Positions 16,219 to 24,250 of a DNA stretch of 64,000 nt are shown piece after piece; the stretch's first letter is position 1, and each line of letters begins with the position of its first letter. A program made the translations under genes and the position numbers. Where the stretch lies: contig JALOPI010000002.1 in the NCBI GenBank assembly GCA_025453975.1, positions 62,001-126,000 of the forward strand, in the 5' to 3' direction. The stretch is from Syntrophobacteraceae bacterium (lineage in GTDB: Bacteria > Desulfobacterota > Syntrophobacteria > Syntrophobacterales > Syntrophobacteraceae). The notes under the pieces are model-generated. The model saw only the letters and a list, made by a program, of their open reading frames with translations. It had not been told where the DNA came from and made no database searches.

Positions 16219-17327
16219 TGGACGCTCATGACGGTTTGTCCGATCGCAGTCGGAAGCGCATCAAGGACAAAATCGAAGTGCTCAGGGAGGAGCAGACCAG
16301 CGATGCCGTGCGGGAGATCATGGAGTTCGACAAGACCCCCGCTCAGCTCAAGGCCGAGATGGACCGGTTCATCATCGGGCAGGAGAGGGGCAAGAAGATC
16401 ATCTCCACGGCCATCGCCTTTCACTACAAGCGTCTGGGAGCCGCCCTCCGCAAGGGCCTGGCGGAAAACGGCGGCGACGTCGACCAGGCCCTGCGCGGCG
16501 CACGGTCTCCCCGGGCCAACGTGCTGCTGATCGGCCCCAGCGGCTGCGGCAAGACGTACACCAGCGAGGTGACCTCCAGGCTTGCCGGAGTGGCCTTCGT
16601 TCACGAGGACATGACCCGCTTCAGCGAGGTGGGCTATGTCGGGCAGGACGCCGCCGACATCCTCGTCGACCTGCTCATGGCCGCCGGTGGGAACGCCAAG
16701 CTGGCCCAGATGGGGATCGTCTACCTGGACGAGATCGACAAGATCGCTTCGGAAATGATGGCCTTCAAGGACGTGTCGGGAAGGGGTGTCCAGAAAGGAT
16801 TGCTGCACCTGGTGGACGGCTCGGAGAGCACGGTCCAGGTCGGCAAGGAGAAGGTCACCCTCTCCACCCGGCACGTTTTCTTCATCGCCGGAGGTGCTTT
16901 CGAGAATCTCCGGGGCCTGGTGAGCCAGCGCATGGGTCGCCAGGGGGTCCAGGGAGACTGGAGGGACCACCTCCTGACCGATGACCTGGTGACGTTCGGC
17001 ATGGAGCGGCAGCTCATGGGGCGGTTTCCCGTCAAAGTCGTTTATGATCCGCTCACCACCCGGGACCTCAAGGACATCATGACCCGGAGCGCGGACAGCG
17101 TGCTTCTGGCCTACGTCAACGATCTCCAGGCGTGGTCCATCGACCTTCGGTTCACGGACGATGCCCTGACGGAGGTGGCCCGGCACGCCGAGCGAGAGGG
17201 GACGGGGGCGCGGGGGCTCATCAGCGTCATTCACCGGGTGCTCCTGGAGGACATGTACCGTCTGCCGGGCACTCACACGGGTCCTTTCGTGGTGGACGTC
17301 CAGGATGTGAAGGAGCGGCTGGGATGA
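16215..17327 (+). CDS. ClpX-like AAA+ ATPase lacking the zinc-binding domain
   Basis: 370 aa. Walker A is GPSGCGKT (107-114), Walker B is IVYLDEIDK (168-176), and VGYVGQD is the ClpX-type pore loop. GGAFENLRGLVSQRM matches the ClpX sensor region, but the IGF loop that docks ClpP is absent (RQGVQGDWRD in its place) and there is no N-terminal zinc domain; instead there is a charged helix. A C-terminal AAA lid is present (REGTGARGLISVIHRVLLED). It probably unfolds substrates without ClpP. It overlaps the JAB gene by four bases, pointing to work with that peptidase. Confidence 0.88.
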   Translation: MMDAHDGLSDRSRKRIKDKIEVLREEQTSDAVREIMEFDKTPAQLKAEMDRFIIGQERGKKIISTAIAFHYKRLGAALRKGLAENGGDVDQALRGARSPRANVLLIGPSGCGKTYTSEVTSRLAGVAFVHEDMTRFSEVGYVGQDAADILVDLLMAAGGNAKLAQMGIVYLDEIDKIASEMMAFKDVSGRGVQKGLLHLVDGSESTVQVGKEKVTLSTRHVFFIAGGAFENLRGLVSQRMGRQGVQGDWRDHLLTDDLVTFGMERQLMGRFPVKVVYDPLTTRDLKDIMTRSADSVLLAYVNDLQAWSIDLRFTDDALTEVARHAEREGTGARGLISVIHRVLLEDMYRLPGTHTGPFVVDVQDVKERLG

Positions 17328-18124
17328 GACTCAGGAGCCTCTCGACCCTCAAGCGGCCCGAGCCCAGGGAAGTCCCCCTGGCTGCCCTGCCGCGAGCCAT
17401 CACCATGGCGGCCCAGGCCCTCGAGAAGGCCTTCAGGATCAACGAGATGGTCCTCGCCGTACACGGAGAGAGCCTGGAATGGTACGGCTTCACCCTGGGG
17501 CTCGTCGAGCAGCCCGACTTCGTCGCCGACATCGGTCTGCCGCAAAACGACCTGAATCTGACAGTCTATGCGGGGCTGAGCGCCGAGACGATCGCCCGGT
17601 TCCAGGAGTCGCTCCCGAAGGGAACGCTCATCAACGGCTGGATTCACTCCCACGGGGCCCTGACGGTCAAGGATTTCTCCCGGACCGACGCTCGGAACCA
17701 TGAGGTCGTGCTCGATTTCGTGGGTGCCAGCCTGAAGCGGCCCGTGGCCAAGCGTGAAGTGCCGGTGCGGGACCTGGCTCTCCTGGTCAGGGATCGTTAC
17801 GCCCCACAGGACCTGGCCAAGGGAACCGTGGCCATCATCACCGACGCTCCCATCACCGAAGCCGTGATCCTGGAAACCGTTTACGGGAGCTGGTGCTTCG
17901 CCGTCGTGGTGGGAGACGATGGCTGGCACCGGCAGGAGATCCATTACCGGGAATACGGAATCCTCTCGGGGCAGGCACGGGTGAGCCATGGGGATGCGGA
18001 GCTCGTGCTGGTGGGTGCAGGCGGCGAGTGGAGCCATTCGGACAGCCGGAGCCTGAGGGAGGAAGTGGAGCGGAAAGTCAGGCCCAACAAGAATCCACCC
18101 CTGGAGACCCTGGAGAGGATGTGA
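17324..18124 (+). CDS. JAB/JAMM-domain metallopeptidase
   Basis: 266 aa, ATGA overlap with the ATPase gene and AAGGAG upstream. The JAMM zinc site is readable: Glu52 (SLEWYGFTLG), His108-x-His110 (GWIHSHG), Ser119 and Asp122 (FSRTD). Spacing between the second His and the Ser is one residue longer than usual. JAMM enzymes cut isopeptide bonds or C-terminal tails next to Gly-Gly of ubiquitin-like proteins. It would process the Gly-Gly protein at 14098 or remove conjugates. The last ~140 residues are of unknown fold. Confidence 0.85.
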   Translation: MRLRSLSTLKRPEPREVPLAALPRAITMAAQALEKAFRINEMVLAVHGESLEWYGFTLGLVEQPDFVADIGLPQNDLNLTVYAGLSAETIARFQESLPKGTLINGWIHSHGALTVKDFSRTDARNHEVVLDFVGASLKRPVAKREVPVRDLALLVRDRYAPQDLAKGTVAIITDAPITEAVILETVYGSWCFAVVVGDDGWHRQEIHYREYGILSGQARVSHGDAELVLVGAGGEWSHSDSRSLREEVERKVRPNKNPPLETLERM

Positions 18125-18185
18125 TCCTTCCCTGAAGCCATGGGCTTCCATTCGCCGGTCCGCGGGCCTGGACGTTTCGCATCGG

Positions 18186-18214
18186 TTGCGATAACCAGAC
18201 AGAATGATTAAAAA
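18186..18214 (+). promoter_or_regulatory. Candidate promoter of the amidoligase module
   Basis: TTGCGA, 17-base spacer, TAAAAA, in the only AT-rich patch between the JAB gene and the Cys-rich peptide gene. If real, the amidoligase module can be transcribed separately from the Ubl-like operon. Confidence 0.3.
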
Positions 18215-18296
18215 ATTGGCATATGGGCATGATTTCTCGCCCTGAAAGCGATGCACACGGATCCGCGCCATGGGTCCATCAAGGGAGGATAGAGCC

Positions 18297-18461
18297 ATGA
18301 AGTGCGATGAAAGAAGCTGTTCCTTCGAGGGCAACTGCTACTCGGAGGGCTCGGAGGTTTGTGGGGCTGAGATCGATTTCGGCCATTGCTGGGTGTGCAA
18401 AGGCGGCGAGCTGGAGTACAGCCCGCGGCTGGTGAGTCGGAATTACCCCGAGCGGCTGTAA
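18297..18461 (+). CDS. 54-aa cysteine-rich peptide
   Basis: ATG at 18297 with AAGGGAGGATAGAGCC in front; the track start at 18270 is upstream of this site. Six Cys residues (MKCDERSCSFEGNCYSEGSE, then VCGAE and HCWVCKGG) in 54 aa suggest metal binding or disulfides. No signal peptide. It is followed by the amidoligase gene, and short peptides are known partners or substrates of amidoligases, so it may be the modified molecule; this is inference. Confidence 0.6.
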   Translation: MKCDERSCSFEGNCYSEGSEVCGAEIDFGHCWVCKGGELEYSPRLVSRNYPERL

Positions 18462-18699
18462 CGACCAGCCCCTGTTGAACCGTTCTTGAAAATCGTGGGC
18501 GGCGACGGGCCGCATCGTGGCCGCCCACCTGCCGTTCGCGCTGGATTGGCTGTTGAGCCACCATCCCGGGCTGCTTGTCTTCCTGGACCTGGTCATGGGC
18601 GACGGATCCCATGCGCCACCTCTCTTCTCCGCCGAACAACCTGGATGGCCCTGGCTGCAAAGCAGGTGAAGCCTCTCATCGCGTCAGGAGGAGGGACTT

Positions 18700-19659
18700 A
18701 TGGAGGTGTCTCGTCAGCTGGCCGCAAGGCTCACGACCAAGTACCCCATGCTGCAGCATTTCACGGACCGGCCTTTCGGAATCGAGATCGAATTCTACGG
18801 CCTGAAGTACTATATGCTGCCGCCGGATAACGGCATCATCAAGCCTTACAACATCCATTCCCGGGCCCGGGACGGAAGGGATGTTCCTCAACTGCTGAGG
18901 GATCGCGGGCTCGAGCTGGGCGTTGACAGCGGCTCGTGGCATTTCGAGGAGGATACCTCCATCGTGCACCGGGGTGGAGTGGAGCTCGTCAGTCCCATTC
19001 TTCGGGGTTTCGATGGTCTGATTCAGGCCCACCGCTTCTTTGAGCTGCTGGGGGAGATCGAGGGCGTTGAAATCGATGCCTCCTGCGGCTTTCATGTCCA
19101 CCACGGGGTGGATGCCGGAACCTTCGGGTGCCCGGAGCTGAAGCAGCTGGTCAGGATCGTCTACGCCATCGAGGATTACGTATTCATGCTCATCGGGGGA
19201 GGCCGGGCCGCCAAGGACACGTGCCGCCCCATGGATTTGAATATCAAGGATCTTCTGGAGCTCAAGGACTGCGAATCCGAATGCGGGGCGGGGGGATGCA
19301 GGATCAAGCAGCTCTGGTACTCCCCCGACAACCGGTATGATCCGAGCCGCGGCAGACCCGATCGGTACGATATGACCCGTTATCACGGGCTCAATCTGCA
19401 CTCCTACTGGTATCGATCCACCATAGAATTCAGATATCACTGTGCCGTGCTGGATAAGATCGACGAAGCCATGCAATGGATCATCTTCACCCAGTTTCTC
19501 GTGAACCTGAGCGAGGGACGCGTGCCCATCATCGATTATCATTCCACCGGAAACAAATGGCTCAAAACGATTTACAGGGTTTATCTGGCTTTTGGACACA
19601 TGAAGCGCATCAGCGGTTGGAAAAAGGCCGAGCCTGGTGTATCGAGGGAAGTGGCTTAG
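18700..19659 (+). CDS. Amidoligase (COOH-NH2 ligase family, Amidoligase_2)
   Basis: 319 aa with CAGGAGGAGGGACTT before the ATG. PFGIEIEFYG at the N-terminus, SCGFHVHHG in the middle and IEFRYHCAVLDKIDEAMQW near the C-terminus are the hallmark segments of the glutamine synthetase/ATP-grasp-related amidoligases, which join carboxylates to amines using ATP. Family members are commonly encoded with class II glutamine amidotransferases, as here with two following genes. A short Cys-containing insert (DCESECGAGGC) is unusual. Substrate unknown; a peptide or protein side chain is plausible. Confidence 0.85.
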   Translation: MEVSRQLAARLTTKYPMLQHFTDRPFGIEIEFYGLKYYMLPPDNGIIKPYNIHSRARDGRDVPQLLRDRGLELGVDSGSWHFEEDTSIVHRGGVELVSPILRGFDGLIQAHRFFELLGEIEGVEIDASCGFHVHHGVDAGTFGCPELKQLVRIVYAIEDYVFMLIGGGRAAKDTCRPMDLNIKDLLELKDCESECGAGGCRIKQLWYSPDNRYDPSRGRPDRYDMTRYHGLNLHSYWYRSTIEFRYHCAVLDKIDEAMQWIIFTQFLVNLSEGRVPIIDYHSTGNKWLKTIYRVYLAFGHMKRISGWKKAEPGVSREVA

Positions 19660-19716
19660 CCGCGGGAGGCGCGGCCGTCTGAGCTGGTGAACCACAGAGC
19701 GGGGGAATGGTCGAGG

Positions 19717-20475
19717 ATGTGCGACATATTCGCGCTGTCGGCTGGAGTCAATTACACGGCCCAGCAGTACCTGCCCATCTTTGCCGAGAAGGGCAAGCAG
19801 AACATGAGCGGCTGGGGAATCGGCTTCTTCCGGGATAAGCATGCCCTGGTGGAGCGGTCTTCGGAGAAGGTCTACGAGAGAGATCAGGTGCATGAGAGCT
19901 TCCAGCGGCTGGCGCGGGTGGTGGACAGCCGCATCATCGTGTCCCACATCAGCTGTCCCCTGAGCGGGGGGAGTCATGCACATCATAATCATCCGTTTTC
20001 TCTGCCTTTTCTGGATCACGAATGGCTCTTCGTGCATGTGGGCATTGTGAAAGGCATCGAGAGCTATGAAACCCGTAACGAGCCCCGGATCGAGGTCGAG
20101 GCTTATCCAGCCCGCATCTTCGAATACCTGAGGGATCAGCTCGTTTCGTACCTCCGCTACACGCCCTACGCGAGCCTCGGCCGATCGCTGGTCAAGGGGA
20201 TCAGAGCCATGCTGGGGGAATACCCGGGCCGGTACTCCTTTTTTCTCGCCAATGAATCCATGCTCTTCGGCTTCTCCAATTTCCGGCAGCTGATGCTCCT
20301 GCGGGAGCTGGAGAGCTTCGGAAACAGCCTGGTCCTCACATCGATCAAGGAGGGGCTGAGCGACAAGGAGTGGGCGGCCATCACACCGGACAAACATTCG
20401 CTGGGAAAGCTCATCGCGGTGGCGGGGCCGGATATACTCTATCTCGGAGACATACCGGAGACTTCCCTGATCTAA
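19717..20475 (+). CDS. Class II glutamine amidotransferase-like protein, divergent
   Basis: 252 aa from the ATG at 19717, so that Cys2 (MCDIFALSAG) becomes the N-terminal nucleophile after Met removal; the track start at 19687 would block this. The GW motif (SGWGIGFF) is kept. Compared with its downstream paralog, AHVR is replaced by SHIS and HNG by HVG, so residues expected to bind glutamine and form the oxyanion hole are lost. It may hold ammonia-channel or scaffold roles rather than full activity. 57 bases after the amidoligase. Confidence 0.82.
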   Translation: MCDIFALSAGVNYTAQQYLPIFAEKGKQNMSGWGIGFFRDKHALVERSSEKVYERDQVHESFQRLARVVDSRIIVSHISCPLSGGSHAHHNHPFSLPFLDHEWLFVHVGIVKGIESYETRNEPRIEVEAYPARIFEYLRDQLVSYLRYTPYASLGRSLVKGIRAMLGEYPGRYSFFLANESMLFGFSNFRQLMLLRELESFGNSLVLTSIKEGLSDKEWAAITPDKHSLGKLIAVAGPDILYLGDIPETSLI

Positions 20476-20516
20476 CGCGGCCTGATGGCATGCCACCCCT
20501 TTGAAGCCGGTCTCTC

Positions 20517-21263
20517 ATGTGCGACTTATTCGCTCTCTCCGCCTCGACTCATTACTCCGCCCCCAGGTCCCTTCCCATTTTCGCTCTCAAGGCAGGTCGA
20601 AACATGGATGGCTGGGGCATCGGCTATTTCAGGAAGGGCCAGGCCTATGTCGAGAAGTCGGCGGAGCGCGCATACCATGAGGGAAGATTTCACGATAGTT
20701 TTCAAAGACTGGCTCGAGTCATCACCAGTAAGTTCATCATCGCCCATGTCCGACTCCGAACCAGCGGTCCCATCGATGAATGCCATGCCCACCCGTTTGT
20801 CGCTCGAGTGAGGGGGCAGGACTGGATTTTTGCCCACAATGGCAAGGCCCCCGCCATCGAATCGTATCGGGGCCGAACCGTTCATCTGGATGAGGCTGTC
20901 AGTGATTCGGCTCGGGCCTTCGAGTATCTTCTGGACGGAATCTGGAGCCGCTATGAAGACCTGAGGGGAGTCCCGGGCCTGTTTTCGGCCGTGGCCGAGA
21001 CCTCGAGCCATCTGGTGCGCGATTACCCGGGGTCCTATAACTACTTTCTCACCAATGGATGGGTCCTTTTCGCCTTCAGCAACCATCGACAGTTCATGTT
21101 GCTGAAGGACAGCCGGAACCTGGAGGGGGGATTGCTGGTGACCACGGTGGAGCGGGGCCTGAGCGGGGAGAATTGGGAGAGGGTGGCCCGGCAGCCGCAA
21201 TCCAGGGGGATGCTCATGGCCATCGTGGGGAGCGACATCGTGATGAGGGAGGACGTCCCCTGA
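20517..21263 (+). CDS. Class II glutamine amidotransferase
   Basis: 248 aa. Cys2 (MCDLFALSA), DGWGIGYF, IIAHVRLRTSG and IFAHNG give a complete Ntn-type glutaminase site, unlike the tandem paralog upstream. It should hydrolyse glutamine and pass ammonia to a partner, most simply the amidoligase two genes upstream. The two paralogs are of nearly equal length and align end to end, so they arose by duplication. 41 bases separate them. Confidence 0.88.
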   Translation: MCDLFALSASTHYSAPRSLPIFALKAGRNMDGWGIGYFRKGQAYVEKSAERAYHEGRFHDSFQRLARVITSKFIIAHVRLRTSGPIDECHAHPFVARVRGQDWIFAHNGKAPAIESYRGRTVHLDEAVSDSARAFEYLLDGIWSRYEDLRGVPGLFSAVAETSSHLVRDYPGSYNYFLTNGWVLFAFSNHRQFMLLKDSRNLEGGLLVTTVERGLSGENWERVARQPQSRGMLMAIVGSDIVMREDVP

Positions 21264-21267
21264 GAGC

Positions 21268-21398
21268 GAGGCTGTCGGAAAACACTTCGCTGTCATTTCC
21301 AATGGAGCGTTGCCTGGAGAGAAATCTCGAAAATTGGGAATGTTCCTGCGAGCACAATTTCTCTCTATCGATCGGAATGACAGTTCCTGGACAGCCTT
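21268..21398. repeat. ~130-bp dispersed repeat with inverted ends, copy 1
   Basis: Begins GAGGCTGTC, contains GTCATTTC near the left and GGAATGACA near the right, and ends GGACAGCC. A relative with the same order lies at 53359-53490. No coding capacity. It lies in the gap between convergent genes. Confidence 0.55.
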
Positions 21399-21436
21399 CC
21401 GGGCGAAGCGCCCGAAAACCCGTTGAGGCGGTTCCG

Positions 21437-21622
21437 TCAGTGGACTTCCATGTCCGTGTCGTGGCTCATGCAGTCCCAAACGCCCTTGGGGTCGCATTCC
21501 CGGCAGTGGAAGTGGTCGCCGTAGAGCAGTCGATGCTCGTAGCGGATGGAATCCTCGAGAGGCAGTCGGACTCCGCAGTGGGCACAGGTGACGAACGTGG
21601 GGCTCTTCTCGTCCATGATCAT
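21437..21622 (-). CDS. Small zinc-ribbon protein (61 aa)
   Basis: Two Cys pairs (CAHCGVRL and CRECD) separated by about 22 residues form a treble-clef or zinc-ribbon-like site; GDHFHC sits between. No further domain. The second ATG at 21616 has the better spacing to AAGG. Convergent to the amidotransferase genes. Function unknown. Confidence 0.6.
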   Translation of the reverse strand: MIMDEKSPTFVTCAHCGVRLPLEDSIRYEHRLLYGDHFHCRECDPKGVWDCMSHDTDMEVH

Positions 21623-21750
21623 GGCCTTGGTGTGAATTCACGACGGACCGCGGCTTGAAAGCCGCCAACGAGCTGACGGGCACGCGGCGACCAGCGAGCT
21701 CCATTCATACCTGCAGCCTGCCCCCGCGCGGGCAAGCACCCATGGCGATG

Positions 21751-21984
21751 CTACGGCCTGGTGGGGCTTTTGGGCTTGTGCAGAGGCAATCCGTAGAGGG
21801 TATCGATGTAGAACAGGCAGTTTTCGGGCCCCAGCTCGGCCACTTCCCGACGAAAGCGCCTGCAGATGGCGAGGCCTTTTTCCCGCGCTCCTTCGGGAAA
21901 CCCCGGCTCGTCGGACAAATAGCGCTGTTCAATCTGGTCGAGGGTTTTCATGTACTCTTCGTAGGTGATTTCCTCGAGCGCCAC
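21751..21984 (-). CDS. Small helical protein (77 aa)
   Basis: GTG start at 21984 chosen because GGAGGAGGTGCC lies directly in front; the track ATG at 22029 is upstream of it. Sequence VALEEITYEEYMKTLDQIEQ followed by a second helix and LFYIDTLYGLPLHKP. One Cys pair is not apparent. Family not recognised. Confidence 0.5.
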   Translation of the reverse strand: MALEEITYEEYMKTLDQIEQRYLSDEPGFPEGAREKGLAICRRFRREVAELGPENCLFYIDTLYGLPLHKPKSPTRP

Positions 21985-22091
21985 GGCACCTCCTCCAGGG
22001 GCGCGGCAGGCCAGTCTGCCGCGCCTCATCTCACTTCAACGGGCCTTTTCACTGAACCTGCGCCATCCACATTGGATAGGGATGCACGGGC

Positions 22092-22316
22092 TCAGCTGCC
22101 GTCCTTCATGGCATCCTCGAACCGCCCGAGGGCGCTCCTCGCTTCGGCAATCAAATTGTAGAAAGCCTCCGACTGGTGATGGTCCACGCCGCCACAGCCC
22201 ATGCTCCCCACCTTGTCGAAGACGTCCTCGGAATCGATGTAGGTGACGAGCGCCCTGGAGGCCTCATAAAGCTTCAAGGTATGGTCGTTCATCTCCGTCT
22301 GCTCCCACAGGCTCAT
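22092..22316 (-). CDS. Small protein of unknown function (74 aa)
   Basis: Starts at the ATG at 22316, whose ATGA overlaps the stop of the upstream MBL-TPR gene; the track frame opens further upstream inside that gene. Predicted helical throughout (TLKLYEASRALVTYIDSEDV, AFYNLIAEARSALGRFEDAM) with a GSMGCGGVDHH turn. Translational coupling suggests a partner of the MBL protein. Confidence 0.55.
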   Translation of the reverse strand: MSLWEQTEMNDHTLKLYEASRALVTYIDSEDVFDKVGSMGCGGVDHHQSEAFYNLIAEARSALGRFEDAMKDGS

Positions 22317-23578
22317 GTCGTTTGGCCGGGGCCGCCCCCCTGGCGTTGGCGTGCCCCTTGATCCACCTCGGTCTTGAATCGAGCCAGAAACTCGGATTTG
22401 AATACGTCGATGGCCATGGCCTCGGCATGGCGACCCAGAAAGAAGAGCGCCATCCCCTTGAAAATGCGGGCTTCGGTCAGATCCGGGCTCAGGGCCAGGG
22501 CCTTGTCGAAGCAGGGAAGGCTGTCCTCGTGCCGGCCCATTCCCAGCAGGGCCTGCCCCCTGGCCGTCAGGACGTGGGCGTCGTCGGGCTGCCGGATGAG
22601 GATTCGGTCCAGGATGTCCATGGCCTCGGCGCACCGGCCCATGTCGTTGAGCGCCAGGGCTTTCAGCTGCAGCGCAGGGGGGTTTTCGGGCCTCAGGAGG
22701 AGCTCCTTGTCGCAGCAGTAGACCACCTCCTCCAGCAGCCCCCGCCCGGCCAGGAGCCTGGCCCCTTCCATCCAGGTCATCCGGCCGTCCTCGGGGACCT
22801 CGATGATCTTCATCATGACCCCTTCATAGGTTTCCTCCACGGCGCGCCGACCCGTCATCGCCACGGGCACGCCATGTCCCGGGAGGACGTGAGCGATGTC
22901 CCGCCTGAGGAGCTGTTTCAAGCCGTGGAGATAGTGGTCGAGCTGCCCACCGGCGGACTTGTCGGCGTCGCCGATGGCTTCGGCCAGGACGGTATCCCCG
23001 GTGATGACCGTTCGCGTCGGCTCGTGATACAGGCAGATCCCGTCGATGGTGTGGCCAGGGGTGTGGATCACTTCCCACGGGAAACCGCTCAGGTCGACGA
23101 CTTCTCCGCCCTTCAGCTCCGTGGGGGGGAACCCGACTTCCGTGACCATCTGCTTGAATTCCGCCGGCCCGCCAGCGTGCATGAGGATCTCGATCCCCTT
23201 TCCTTCCATGATGGGGGGATAGCGCAGAAGCTCGAAAACCCCCATGCAGTGATCGCGGTGGCCGTGGGTGAGCACGATCTTGCGGATGTCGAGGGGGCTG
23301 TAGCCCAGTTTTTCCAGCTCGGCGAAAATGGTGTAGTCGTTGCCGGGGTCCACGAGAGTCAGGTAGCTCCCCGCCAGGACATAGACATTGCTGGAATGAT
23401 GGTAGCCGATGAGAAACCTGCTGTTTTCGAATACCGGGTGCTCAACCTTCAATATGTGACCGATGGAGAGCCAGCCGGGGTGGTTGGGCTCTTCCTCGGG
23501 AAGCTCAGCGTTTTCAAAGAGACCGTGGAATCCGTGGGGGTTGTCCCGAGCGTCCTCGTCGTTCCGATGCTGTGTCAT
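22313..23578 (-). CDS. MBL-fold hydrolase with C-terminal TPR repeats
   Basis: 421 aa from the ATG at 23578 (MTQHRNDEDAR), which has GAGGACGCG in front; the track start at 23731 adds 51 residues without support. Zinc motif THGHRDHCMG, second-sphere HTPGHT and GDTVLAE, and LPGHG mark a glyoxalase II-like metallohydrolase. The last ~120 residues are TPR helices (ALALNDMGRCAEAMDILDR, GQALLGMGRHEDSLPCFDKA). The substrate is unknown. It lies 236 bases downstream of the CoA-transferase operon's last gene. Confidence 0.82.
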   Translation of the reverse strand: MTQHRNDEDARDNPHGFHGLFENAELPEEEPNHPGWLSIGHILKVEHPVFENSRFLIGYHHSSNVYVLAGSYLTLVDPGNDYTIFAELEKLGYSPLDIRKIVLTHGHRDHCMGVFELLRYPPIMEGKGIEILMHAGGPAEFKQMVTEVGFPPTELKGGEVVDLSGFPWEVIHTPGHTIDGICLYHEPTRTVITGDTVLAEAIGDADKSAGGQLDHYLHGLKQLLRRDIAHVLPGHGVPVAMTGRRAVEETYEGVMMKIIEVPEDGRMTWMEGARLLAGRGLLEEVVYCCDKELLLRPENPPALQLKALALNDMGRCAEAMDILDRILIRQPDDAHVLTARGQALLGMGRHEDSLPCFDKALALSPDLTEARIFKGMALFFLGRHAEAMAIDVFKSEFLARFKTEVDQGARQRQGGGPGQTT

Positions 23579-23814
23579 GTCGCGTCCTCGATCCCCGTGG
23601 TTGGTGGCTGCCTGCATGCCGGCCGCGGCCCTGACGCTGCAAAACCTGCTGGGCGGTCGCCCTCCGGCAGCAAGGGGTTTTCGGTCGGCGAACCTTTCAT
23701 CCCATAGCACAAAAGACCCCCTCCCCGGCAAGGCCGAAAAGGGGGCTGGATGGTCAAGGGCCCTCCAGCCATGGCTTCATGAGGGGAGAGCCCCGTGAAA
23801 CCCACATGGAGCGT

Positions 23815-24237
23815 CTAGCCGATGTAGTCCAGGGTGTAGCCCATCTTCATCTTGTCCGTGGGCCACCACTTCTTGCTGATCTTCACCTCGCCGGGATAGA
23901 CCGCCTTGCCGTCGATCTTGTCGATTTCCAGCTCGATGAAGTGGAACTCCGTCAGCATGTATTTCTTGATGATTTCGGCGGGGATCAGAACGACGAGTCC
24001 CGTCTCCTTGCCGCACTCCCATTCGAAGGCCTCATTGGGCACCGCCACCTCCTGGCCGGTCTTGCCCGAGTAAATCTTGAGCAGCGTGCCCTCGACCTTC
24101 ATTCTGGGCTTCATGCCGAACTCGGCGTACAGCTCGTCGGATATGTGCCACCAACAGGCTCTGGCATTGGCGGCGGTGTATGCTTTGACGAGCATGGGGT
24201 CAAAGCCGCAGACCACCACACGGCATTTTTCAGGCAT
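23815..24237 (-). CDS. 140-aa protein of the CoA-transferase operon, unknown
   Basis: Strong ribosome binding site (AAAAGGAGGTATCT). N-terminus MPEKCRVVVCGFDPMLVKAY, then WWHISDELYAEFGMKPRMKV and a beta-rich middle; WECGKETG contains another Cys. No known family recognised. Its place as the fourth small gene behind two CoA-transferases suggests an accessory subunit. Confidence 0.6.
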   Translation of the reverse strand: MPEKCRVVVCGFDPMLVKAYTAANARACWWHISDELYAEFGMKPRMKVEGTLLKIYSGKTGQEVAVPNEAFEWECGKETGLVVLIPAEIIKKYMLTEFHFIELEIDKIDGKAVYPGEVKISKKWWPTDKMKMGYTLDYIG

Positions 24238-24250
24238 AGATACCTCCTTT

